Source: Aquanectria penicillioides
Taxonomy: Eukaryota > Ascomycota > Sordariomycetes > Hypocreales > Nectriaceae
NCBI GenBank assembly: GCA_003415625.1
Contig: PYIU01000001.1
Coordinates: 5,332,746 to 5,396,745, forward strand
Direction of reading: 5' to 3'
Length of the DNA: 64,000 nucleotides
Part shown: positions 44,693 to 56,724 of the stretch, in pieces
How the letters are laid out: every line of letters begins with the position of its first letter
Position numbering within the stretch: the first letter of the stretch is position 1
Translations under genes and position numbers: made by a program
Notes under the pieces: generated by a model
What the model was told of the DNA's origin: nothing
The model's database searches: none
Seen by the model: only the letters and a program-made list of their open reading frames with translations

Positions 44693-46797
44693 TTACCGCA
44701 TCGAAATGCTTGGACATAATTTCCTGTTCTGAACATTGATGTGAAGTTCATAAATGCCGTTCTGTGCGCCAACGAATCTGGTAGGAGATGTCAGCATCAA
44801 GATGAAATGCCAAACCCGTGCGCAGAATTGACTTACAGGACACGGCCATCCTCGCTCCAGGCTAGGCCCGCGGTGTTATCTGGCGAAGGGGGCACTTCGA
44901 ATACGCCGTGGTCGGCCGCAAGGGTTCCTCGAAGGGCACTCTCCTCCCACCGCGTGACAACCTGGTTGACGAGTGGCACGAGAAGAGAAGAGTCGTCTTG
45001 GTCACGGTCGTTCGAACGCTCTCGAGCCTGGAGCATCTCAAGAACAGCAAGATATGATGCATCTTGCCTTTGGCGTTGCTCTCGCAACATCGCAACCGTC
45101 TCGCCGAGACTGTCCATCCACCGCTCTGGACGTCGACCGGCTTCCCCAGCCTCAGCAGCATCTCGCAAAAGCTGACGAGATGAACGAGCGCGGTCCTGGA
45201 GACGATCCTGAGTACGGTAGTTTCCAAGGAGGCCATCCATAGCCCGGCCAATACTGCTGCTCCGCCGTTCACTGCCCCTTTGCGCGTCTTCGGTCGTAGC
45301 GGTACGGCGAGTTGATCTATCGGTCCACAATGCATTGCCAGGGAGTGTTGGTCTATCTTCGTTGGCTGCCCGTGCTTGCCGATCCCGACGTCGCCGGTCA
45401 TTCTGAATAGCTTCGAGAACTAAGGTCTCGTTGGCTGTAAGGGGGTGTTTAAACTATCGATGCCATCTACTCCACGCCTCCGGTTCTCTATGCCGTTGCT
45501 ATTGCCACTAGGCACAGAAGAAGATGCGTTCTCTCTCCTTTCTCGGCGACTTTCCAAGAGCCTTGGGTCAATCGTGTTTCTATCAAGAATGTTGATGTGT
45601 TCAAAGCTAGCATCTTCAATATTGATGATCTGGCGAACGACGAAATTACTCCTCATGTCTGTGATACCCACATGTCCTCTGTCTTCCGTCCAAGCAAGCA
45701 TGTCGTAAGGGCCAGGGCAAAACGACATGTCTCGAACAGCGCCGGGGCCGCTTTGCGGCCGGGAGGATTGAAAGGTGGTGATGAGGGGATCGGCATCTGG
45801 GTTAGCTAAGAGTGTCGCGTTGAAGATGGAAATTGTGCCGTGTTGGGTGCCAACGGCCAAGTAAGCACCAGATCTAGAGAAGCAAGCTGCAAAGCTTCCT
45901 CGGCTGTCTGATCTGTCGTCCTTTTTCTGGCTCTTGAGGAGGATTCGTTGAATCTCCTCCCATTGATAGCCGGATGACTGTCCAGGTCGTGTTGCCGGTG
46001 ACTCTCGGGGCTTTTTGGCTCTCTGGTGAATGTATAGGTAAGGGTCGTCGAGAATGGCAACGAGGAATCGGCCGTCAGGTGAGATGATGGCACGATTCAC
46101 AAAATCCGGATAAGAGATGACGTCAAGAGCCTCGGTCTTATCCTTTCGATCGAAATCCTCGAGACTGACAAGAGTCACGGTTTGATCGTTGTTGGCCAGG
46201 ATTGCAACAGGTTCAGTATACGCCGTATCCCAGGCTGGCAGCGACGTGGGTGGGAACCAGAGAGTAATGCAGTTGACTCTGTCCTGGGCAAGCTTCATGC
46301 TCTTGGCGATCAAGCTCTTGCTAGATCGATGGGCACGGGATAGCAGAGAGAAAATGGTGTCCTCACGGGATGCGTCCAGGCCAAGGCCTAGTCGATCAGA
46401 GTCTGTGTCGAGGGATAGGCCTAAAAAGCCATTGTCGTTGCCTTCGTCGAGCCGCATAGCTACGAAATCACCGTTTTCACTTCCACAGCAGAGCCATCCC
46501 TTCTCGGCGACCAGGCATCGTGGCGCAAAGGTCAGTAGCTTTATTGTCTCGCATTCTCGGGTGGTTGTGTTGAGGCGCTGGACATGGTTACTGCTGGTGC
46601 CTCCGGGAAAGTAGACGATGTTATCCTTCTCGGCACTAACGAGGGATCGGAGCTGCCAATGCCTGTAAGGGTGTCAGTGATGGAAGCTTTGGTTGGATGG
46701 CGAGATTGGCGTACTGTGAGCGTACGGGGACGCGATAGTGTTTCCGAGCCCGCTGGGAGACGAGGAACTCGGTGGGATGGATACTATCGGCCGTCAT
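44693..46797 (-). CDS. WD-repeat protein with DUF2415 domain, apparent one-base frameshift
   Basis: Three exons (46797-46715, 46662-44837, 44777-44693) are joined by GT-AG introns. Exon 1 starts MTADSIHPTEFLVSQRARK. Exon 2 has propeller-like blades (CLVAEKGWLCCGSENGDFV, NRAIISPDGRFLVAILDDP, AACFSRSGAYLAVGTQHGT). The DUF2415 signature is SGPGAVRDMSFCPGPYDM, then LAWTEDRGHVGITDMRS and NTIDPRLLES. The C-terminal part has a charged helix (LVLEAIQNDRRRRDRQ) and ends with a final blade, GLAWSEDGRVLFVGAQNGIYE, across the last intron. Frame breaks at the C5 run at 45441-45445: adding one C gives NTPLTANETLVLEA and makes the exon sum 665 codons, 664 residues. Fungal DUF2415 proteins are nuclear or cytosolic beta-propellers of unclear role. 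The gene sits head-away from mitochondrial Hsp70 (46797 versus 49043). Confidence 0.82.
45441..45445 (-). other. Suspected missing base in a G5/C5 run inside the DUF2415 gene
   Basis: The long frame stops just after this run (ending NTPLQPTRP), while conserved coding sequence continues one frame over. One more C on the coding strand restores NTPLTANETLVLEA and a total length divisible by three. It is the same type of event as the one at 5915-5920. Confidence 0.6.
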
Positions 46798-49042
46798 GAT
46801 TAGCATCATGGCTGCAAATGCATGAACAAGCGGCGGCTCGCTGCGGCGTAGTGAATGACGTACTCGCCCTCGTTCCGCACGGCCATGGTTCTTGACACCA
46901 CCGCCTCAGCCGTATCGACAGGTCGAGAGGGTGATATGCCACCCGGCGAATGAAGAAAGGTGGGATGCCAAACGCTGGGTATTGTTTCGTTTCGTCGTGT
47001 TGCCGGGGGTCGGTCGAATCCAGATGGCAAGCCGTCAAGGAGGGGAGACGGAAGGGACCGCAAGTCGGATGGGGAGGTATTCGCTTAGCCAGTTACTGCT
47101 TTTAATTCCGATGAATGGCAACAGGGCTCGGGGATGAAGGTCTGGGGATCGTTCCTTGTGATGCGTTGGTCAAGCCTTGAATGACGTCTCGCGTGATGTA
47201 TGGGATGGAGGAGGCTAGTCGATTACTCGGGGCGGTGGCCTACCCTAGACCGGTGAGGGGACGCAAGCTAATCCGGTAGTACAGTGTCGCTGGCGCAACA
47301 CGGGTTTGTGTTGCCTTGGGCTGCAGGCTGTCTTGATGGTAGCGCTAGGTCATGTTGCACTTTTGTGAAGCTCCAGTTCGATCAGGCTGGGCCGTCCATC
47401 TCCTCGAGGAGACTAAGGTTGACTCTCTCCGTCCCAGGGAAGCCTAGGGAGCCGGTGTACCTCCATGTCTGATTTGGACACTCGTCCCGAGGTGGGCACC
47501 AAACCGTCCATGTTACGAATCACTATCATGGACATCACTGCCATGCTGATCAATGACGCGTTGGCTTGGAATATGGTTTTGGTTTCCTAGCGAGATGCAA
47601 CCGTTTTCGGATTTTCTCAGGCCTCACTCTGCTCGATCCTCCCACGTCATCTTCGGAGCAGTATGTACACCACACGAGGAACCCTCACCTCAACAACTCT
47701 ACGTTCTGGTTCCGCGACTTATTAAGATGCTTTACTACTTGGGTGTACAACAATCAAGAACCACCTGCGATTCATGAAAATAACCACATAAGATCCCATA
47801 TTCCCTTGAAAAGCTGTCTTCCTTGCTAACTGGGACGGACGTCTTAGTCTGGGTACGAGGTCCGCCACGGAGGTTACGGCGCCACGGATGTGGGACTAAA
47901 GTGGAGAGGAGACCCAGAGAAGCCAACAGAAGGAGCTCCAGCTACACAGCTTGTGGATGTGGATTACACCAAGGCTGATAGGTTCGTCCTCAAATGGGTC
48001 CTTTTTGGAGCTGGTCGATTTTCTTTGCTAGGCCTCAATTGATCCCCACGAAGGTGAAGGCGTTTGTTTGGTGCTGTGTATGGACGAGGGAATTTCTCAA
48101 CATGACGGATCGATGGTCTCATGGCAGCACTCCATGGTGCTGAGAGTGTCTTCAACAAATGCATTATTCGCCGCCTCCCATGGGGATTACGAGCTATACT
48201 GTCTAGGAAAAATGATTTACAGCTTGACAAGTAATCCGGATTGCGTCGGCTCTGTCCTGCAGGGAGGCCGATTCTCGGCACTTTGGCTACCTATGACATA
48301 GCGTAGGTTGATTGTGGCGTGTGGAAATGGTCACCGTGGAGATTCTCGGGTTTATTAATTCCGTGTCGATGGTCCAGAGCTAGGTAGTTGTCTGCGTGAA
48401 CTACTATTGAATTTTCTGTAACGAAACAGCTTTTGTCTACACTTCTGGATAAGTAGTTGTTTGCATCAAAGCTACATCAACCATCGAGAAAGCACAACTG
48501 AGACAATGCTCATGAGTATGCCATCAGGGAGCCGACATTAGCCATGTGAACAGACAGCTGTGTCTCTCATGATGTAAGAAGAAAAAGAAAGAAAAACATG
48601 GCAAGAGTCATGGCTGTACTAGGCTTTAAGCTGGGGTAAGGGGTATAGCCTGAGCAAACTACAATCGCTCCGCAGTCGATTGCATGAAGTAACACACAAA
48701 AAATCAATACTGCCGCTAGACACTGATGGCATGACGGAGAACTGGGTACTCCGTACTGGGTACCTTAGCTCTTTCGCCTGGCTGGTGGCGTCGACTCACG
48801 TGCACCTGTCCCCCTTATCCTCGGGCCTGGACGCTCGGGAAGGCATCCGGGGGGGAATAACCATGGGCCGAAAAAAATTAGTAGGTGGAACCTGGCATTT
48901 CTTTTGGATTCGATCGTGGCCCGGAAGAAATTTCTTGATCCCCATACTCTCCATCTCCTCTTAAACCCATTCATATCCTCCCTTCCGCCGCCTCTCTCGT
49001 CCATCCTTTTCTTTCCTGTATTATACCCCACAACCATTAATC
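46798..49042. other. Intergenic region between the WD-repeat gene and mitochondrial Hsp70
   Basis: This divergent 2.2-kb spacer carries promoters of both flanking genes. I see no gene with start, exons and stop. One open stretch at 47848-48042 has a protein-like composition but no start (see findings). A candidate heat-shock element lies at 48927-48939. Confidence 0.5.
48927..48939 (+). promoter_or_regulatory. Candidate heat-shock element of the mitochondrial Hsp70 gene
   Basis: The 13 bases GAAATTTCTTGAT read as GAA-nn-TTC-nn-GAt: three inverted nGAAn pentamers with one mismatch in the third. It sits about 104 bp upstream of the Hsp70 ATG, and a fourth half-site (GAA, 48924-48926) directly precedes it. 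Hsf1 binding is inferred from the motif and the target gene. Confidence 0.6.
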
Positions 49043-51186
<2,144 letters not shown>

Positions 51187-51741
51187 AGGACTTTATGCCT
51201 CGAAATGTTAAAATTATGTGTTCCAATATCCAAGAGCGGAAGGGGCGCGGCATAGATCCCCTTGATCGTCTCTATGTACTCAAATGTATTCATATCATAT
51301 CCCAGCCTTGCCGCATTTACAGGCTTTCTTTTCTTTTTGTACCCATGTCTCTGACTTCATGGTTGGCGGAACAGGCGTTGGAGCTTCAAAACTTGTTTAA
51401 GAAGAGATCTCTCCGGTTTTCATGAGACGTTGGCCAGGGCATCTGGGGGTCAGTGTTTTGTATTCCTTGTACAATGGACGGACGCCTTTCCATAGGTAGA
51501 TGATGATAATAACACCTCCCCCCTCAAACAATGTTGAATGATTTCATATGCCTATTGTACATTTGCTAAGTGCCCACTTAATATCTGTCCACCCGGACCA
51601 TTACATAGGAAAGTAAAATCAGGACCTGCCGTCAGCTGTGGCTCATCGTTAATGATGGGATACACTATAGTCCGATTCCTGTGACCAAAAAAAAAAAGAC
51701 GAGGAAATGAAGACAGAAAAGAAATAAAAGAACGTCTGGTA
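51187..51741. other. Convergent 3' region between Hsp70 and a small membrane-protein gene
   Basis: AT-rich spacer holding two 3' ends; no gene or RNA structure is apparent. Confidence 0.6.
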
Positions 51742-52314
51742 TTATGACATCCACGCCCACGCAGTATTTAATCTATTGACTCCGTGCCAGTGAATCGTCT
51801 TTGCCTTCTTCACACCGTCCATCTCATCAGGGCCTTCAAGCGGGTTGCCGCCGTTTAGCTCCATCATTGATCTAGAGAACTTGAGGCGCGTCGCATGTGG
51901 GTGCGGCACCTGGAAGGTATCGTATAGCGAGCCGCGAGGGTTCGCGTTGCGCAAAGGCATGCGCTCACCCGCGGTAGCTCGTTCGCCGAACAGAAGCTGC
52001 CTCGTCTCGATTTCGAGCTCCGAGGCGAGGGAAATGAGACGGAACGGTTTGGCGGTTCCGGCGTATTCGAATGCCGAAGAGGCATGGTGCGGCTGCTCAG
52101 CGTCTTGGTGACCGATAAGGACGAAGCCACGGCGCTGGGCGATATGGGCCTTGATGACCTGCCATATGATGGAGACGAAAATGGAGACGAGGAGAGTTAC
52201 GAAAACGAGGGCGGCGATGGTTGCGGGAGCAGGATGGCGGAATTCCGGCCACGCCCATGATGGAGGTTGCTCCTCCTGCCGGCTCTGCAGCCCGGATATC
52301 GCGACCGTCGGCAT
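51742..52314 (-). CDS. Small single-pass membrane protein, function unknown
   Basis: A single exon of 190 residues starts at an ATG in fair context (GATATGCC). Residues 1-30 are polar (MPTVAISGLQSRQEEQPP). Residues about 32-54 (TIAALVFVTLLVSIFVSIIW) form one strong membrane helix, followed by KAHIAQRRGF, which by the positive-inside rule puts the C-terminus in the cytosol or matrix. The soluble tail has LIGHQDAEQP, EIETRQLLFGERATAGERM, and a Trp-containing end. I recognise no domain. It lies tandem with SRP68, about 490 bp downstream of that gene's stop and on the same strand. It is probably a real fungal gene because the frame, composition and hydrophobic profile agree, but its family is unknown to me. 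Confidence 0.65.
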   Translation of the reverse strand: MPTVAISGLQSRQEEQPPSWAWPEFRHPAPATIAALVFVTLLVSIFVSIIWQVIKAHIAQRRGFVLIGHQDAEQPHHASSAFEYAGTAKPFRLISLASELEIETRQLLFGERATAGERMPLRNANPRGSLYDTFQVPHPHATRLKFSRSMMELNGGNPLEGPDEMDGVKKAKTIHWHGVNRLNTAWAWMS

Positions 52315-52800
52315 ATTGAGACGGAAGCGGAGCGAGGAGCCCCCAATGCATGAGGCGGCAGCGGAGGTGGAAGAAAATTGAAGCCCGGAGAAGCGCTATC
52401 CAGGCAGAGTCGCCATGGCAGGCTCTGTGGATGAGATGCGTGGAGGAGGAGTAGAGAGGGAAGAAGAGAGTTGGGCTAGCACCAGCACAATCACTGAGGA
52501 CGGATGAACAAGAGAAAGTAAACAATGGCGATATCAATTTCAGCAGACATGGTGGGTGTGCCAGGCCCGAGGACCCATTTCAGCGTGGAATGGAACTTTT
52601 CATAGAGGGAGACCGGCCGACTGGGTAACCATGTCAAAGGCACGGACGAAGGCTCTGCGCCAAGACACAGGTGTTAAGAGAGGGGCGACACTACAAAGTA
52701 CAGAGGACCTGAGGGATGCACATAAGGAGCACACACGCGTAACGAGGTTTTGAAGAAAACAGCCGTGGCCTCGAGGTGCCCCGTGTGTAATGTATTTTGA
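52315..52800. other. Spacer between the membrane-protein gene and SRP68
   Basis: No gene is visible. It holds the promoter of the membrane-protein gene and the 3' end of SRP68, both on the minus strand. Confidence 0.6.
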
Positions 52801-54772
52801 CTATGACCTCCCGAAACCGAACCATCCCCTCTTAGTAGGTTGCTGCGGAGCTGGTGTGGTGGCGGCTTCGCTCTGCTCTGTGGGTGCGGGTGCCTCGACA
52901 ACCTTGCCGGGATAGTCGATGTAATTCCACGCTACGTCCAGGAAGATGGGCTTCATGGGAATGAGCGCCATCTTGGGGGGGTACTCGATAACGTTGGTCA
53001 GGTCGACGCCATTGATGGGGTAATCGTTTAGTGTCTCAACTAGCGGCCGCTTCACGTTATCTTCTGCGTCCTCCTTCTTGTCGATTCGCAGTTCCTCAAT
53101 GTACACAATGGCACGGTGTCGCTGACGCTCGCCTTCAAGGAGATTCTGAAGAAACTGAATCGCCTCCGGAGCAACATTGAGATCTAATGGACTATGGCTG
53201 GATGGCTCTTGAGGCTTCTGCACCTTAGACAACGACTCCTTGGAAAGCTCGTGAGCATGATGGATAAGGGCTAGGGCATTGGAGGCCTTGCCAATAATGG
53301 CATGAGATCGTGCGATGGAAAGAGTCCTATGATGCGTTAGTGCTCGACTTCGATATGGGCACTTGGCCATGAACTTACTTGAGAGCCTCGAAGTACTTTA
53401 CAAATGAGTCAATTTGAGCCGCAAGCGTTTGGTCATTAGCAACACCGGGAAGCTCCTTGATAGACTCAATACTTTGCAAAATTCCAGAGTACAGAGCAGC
53501 CTTCTCCTTGAGCTTTCCAAGCTTCTTGCCAGGTGGGAGCTCCTTGTCCTGTTTTACGGGCTCCTCACCCACCTTAATCTTCCTTCTCCGGAGTGGACCG
53601 TATTCCTCTGTGGCACCATCGTAGTTTCCAGTCAACACTCGGTTGCGTCCGATTCTCCAACTGATCATCTCAAAGTTGACTGCTGTGCGTGTGATCTGCA
53701 GGCTCTGCATTCGTGGGTCGGCTTGCTCAACACCTTCCGCCCTCATCTCGTCAATGGCTTGCTTGGTAGCGTCGACGGCATCTTGGGTTGCTGATAGGAT
53801 TTCGTCATAGGCGGCAGACAACTCGTGTGGTTGCCTGTCCTTGGGATCCTCGAGGTTCGTTGCAAGTCGTTGCTTTGCGCTGATTACCGAACCCCAAGTT
53901 AGGGCAATTTGGGCATCTTCGATATTAACCTCGCGAGAACGCCAAACCAACGTCTTTGGTGCATCCTCGGCCCCGGGAACACCTTTCTTTGAGGCAACGT
54001 CACCTTGCTTGAGGATGTCGGGGTCGATTTGGTCAATCTCCTGAACCAGGGCGGTGTCGCTGTGGGGGAAGGCTTTTTGAACAATGATCGGGATTGGAAC
54101 AGTTCGAGGAGTCTTCAATTGATAGGCAGAGTAGCGAATGGAGGGATCAATCGTTTCGGAAAGGAGATCCTTGAAGATATCATCTTTCCCCTTGGTGGTT
54201 GTCGCCAACGCACTGTAGATAATTCGCGAAGTGGCATAACTGCGCAAGCTAGGTTCCCAGCTCTGCTTCTCGAACAGCATCGTACCCCGAATCAACGAAG
54301 CATAAGCCTTGGCCTCGAGAATATCAGTCGAAGTGGCGCCGGAAATCTCGGACTCGGATAAAGCATCGACAAGGTCGTCGGCAGTGCGGGCGGCCTTGGT
54401 TAAGCGAGAGATGATGTGAGATCGAGATCGGCCAGTGATGCCCTTCTTGTCGGCGGCGTGAGACGACTTGATGCTCATGGCTTGAGCCCAAGCGCGTTCG
54501 CTGGTGAGAAGAAGAAGGCGGACATGTCTGAATTGGACGTTAGAGACGTGTGTATGTGGCTGTGGAGTAAGAACTGCCTACTCGTGGTTCTGAGCGACCT
54601 CCTCAGGTGTGACTTTGTCTTTGGGATGAAACTTTCCCCGGCTCTTGGTGGCAATACCTAACTTCTTGCGGGAGTTGAGCAGCCGCTTGGCAAGCAGGCC
54701 GTGGTAGGTTGAATAGTCGCCGTAGAGGAGGGCCTGGTCGCGGCCTTTGACCACGAAACTGGTGATGTCCAT
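52801..54772 (-). CDS. SRP68: Signal recognition particle subunit SRP68
   Basis: Three exons (54772-54582, 54527-53379, 53326-52801) give 621 residues. I chose the ATG at 54772 (MDITSFVVKGRDQALLYGDY) because this is the conserved start of the RNA-binding domain; a frame extension upstream uses a non-ATG codon. Family motifs are YHGLLAKRLLNSRKKLG, then KVTPEEVAQNHEHVRLLLL across the first intron and SERAWAQAM. Later come AKAYASLIRGTMLFEKQSWE, RSREVNIEDAQIALTWGSV and RRRKIKVGE. SRP68 binds 7S RNA through its N-terminal TPR-like fold and pairs with SRP72 through its C-terminus, so it acts in co-translational targeting to the ER. The last exon ends in a Pro/Ala linker and a Trp/Gly tail (KRGWFGFGRS). 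The gene is intact. Confidence 0.94.
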
Positions 54773-56724
54773 TGTGAATGCGAGCAACCACAAATCGGGG
54801 TCAATGCGGGCTGGCTGGTCGGGTTCAAGAGTAGGAAGGAGGTATATTCTGGTGCCTACTGGCGTTTAATGGATGCTGAGGGCGTGACCGGGTCGCATGT
54901 GCCAGGTGCGGAGGCTGGACCAGGGCACAAGGCTTGACGTGGAGGTTTGGATTTTGGCGGGGAGTTGAATGGGCGTTGGATACGACGAGTTTGGGTGGAT
55001 GCGGGGCACGAATTCTGAACTGTGGGAAAGCCCGTAGTGGAGCAGCCACGGAGTACTTTACAGCAGCTTCCTCTTTTCTCACCCACCCAGCTTCCAGGCT
55101 CAGCTGGTACATGGACATGTGCAGGTGCCTCGTACCTTCGGGTCATACCTTACCTACCTACCTAAGCACAAATTCATTTCCAACAAAACGGAAAAGGGCC
55201 GTAGCCTTAGGTAAGCATCACCACCCACCACGACCGCCTTGCCCTCTTTGAGGGGGTACATGGCTACCTAGGTACCTAAGGTAGTCTATTACAGCCTCCT
55301 TAAGTTATGTGCAATATGATAATACTTCGTGCATAGGGAGTTGGAACGTCTGTGTCTGCCTACCGAATAGAAGTCATTGTTTGAGTTGTGACACTGAGGC
55401 CTGCTGTCGATTGGCATCTCATGCATGGATGGCACCCTTTTTGAGCTATCATCCAGATTGCATTGCTCACCGACTCTGTTTTGGGAAGCGTGGTGAAGAT
55501 GTGTTGACCTTGGGCCACGGTATCACGAAGGACGGATTCTTGCAGAGAGTCATGCTCAAGGTGAAACTCGCCGCAAGCAGCAACGTCCGTGGTGGGAGGC
55601 GTCGCACACCTGCTACAGGCTCAGTCGGGCAATGAATGAATGAATAATTCTGCCGCCAAACACTAGGCCCTGGCCTAATTCCAATTCCCGTTGTCTCTGA
55701 TTGATTCCCCTGGACCTCTTCCACATTTGCTGGCAGAAACAATCTCAGGCCACTTCTTTGGCTGGTGAAAAGAAAAAGGCGCTCGAATGCTCTTTGCACA
55801 TCTGCACGGCCAAAGCCCCAGCCTAGCAGCTGATCACTCCCTCCTTGTCCGGAGCCCCACTCGACGAGCGCCGCCGATGCAAGTCTTGGGAGCTGTTATA
55901 AAAACCCGGCACTCCATCCGAAATTCCCCTCGTCGCCAAGAAAGAGCGCATCAAACGCAGTGGCCTCGCTAAGTGAATTGTCCGATACCAGAGATCCAAA
56001 TTGCAACCAGTGCCCGAGGAGGAAAAGAAAACCAAGAACCAAAAAAAAACCAAAAAAACCAAACAGTTCCTCTGGTCGTGAAATTCAAGCCGCAAAGTTG
56101 GTTGTTGCAAACTTGGCTAGGATTGGGCAACCTTTCCGCTAATCGACACTAAAATCTGCTGTGCAAGTGACACGCTCACGTGCCGCCTCCCGCGGGGGAA
56201 AGCCTGCACGCCTGCATGACCTCTGCCTGCAGCCAGCAAGTATCTGTCTGCTTCTCGGCGCCGTTGGACGGGCTCGCGCTTCTTCAACAACTTGCCTTCA
56301 TCTCGACCTCCCGACCTTGGTGACCCCATTCTGGTCTTCCTCGACGGCTTGAGCTTCTGCCATCGAGGCCTACGAGCCCTTAAAGACTCGCCCCTTCGCC
56401 TCCGAGTCCGGCTAGGCCTCTGGGTCACTCTGGGCCCCTCCGCCACTCTTTTCCATCTCACCGATAACAAGCCGCTTATCGCGGTTTGCTGCCTTCAACT
56501 TCGCCGCACCCCCAGCGACCGGCCGCCCGCTCACTGACTTGCCCGCTTTCACTCTTTGCAAAACCCCTCGACTTCGCTTCTTGTTCTTTCTGCCTCAACC
56601 CTCAACTAAAGTCTTAGGCTTTGTGATGTGAACGAAACGCGCACTTCTTGAGCTGCAAAGCGCACCGGTTGACTTGCTCTCTGCACGCTAATCCTTGGCC
56701 ACCTCAGGCCTTCTTCACGAAGAT
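54773..56724. other. Divergent region between SRP68 and the SNF2 gene
   Basis: About 2 kb with no gene. ACCTA/TAGGT palindromic words cluster at 55145-55285. The right half is C/T-rich on the plus strand and reads as the promoter and 5' leader of the SNF2 gene. Short open frames on the minus strand at 56117-56470 are its complement. Confidence 0.55.
55145..55285. repeat. ACCTA/TAGGT palindromic words between SRP68 and the SNF2 gene
   Basis: TTACCTACCTACCTAAG near 55148 and CTACCTAGGTACCTAAGGT near 55264 resemble the words found at 205-552. No coding potential. Confidence 0.5.
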
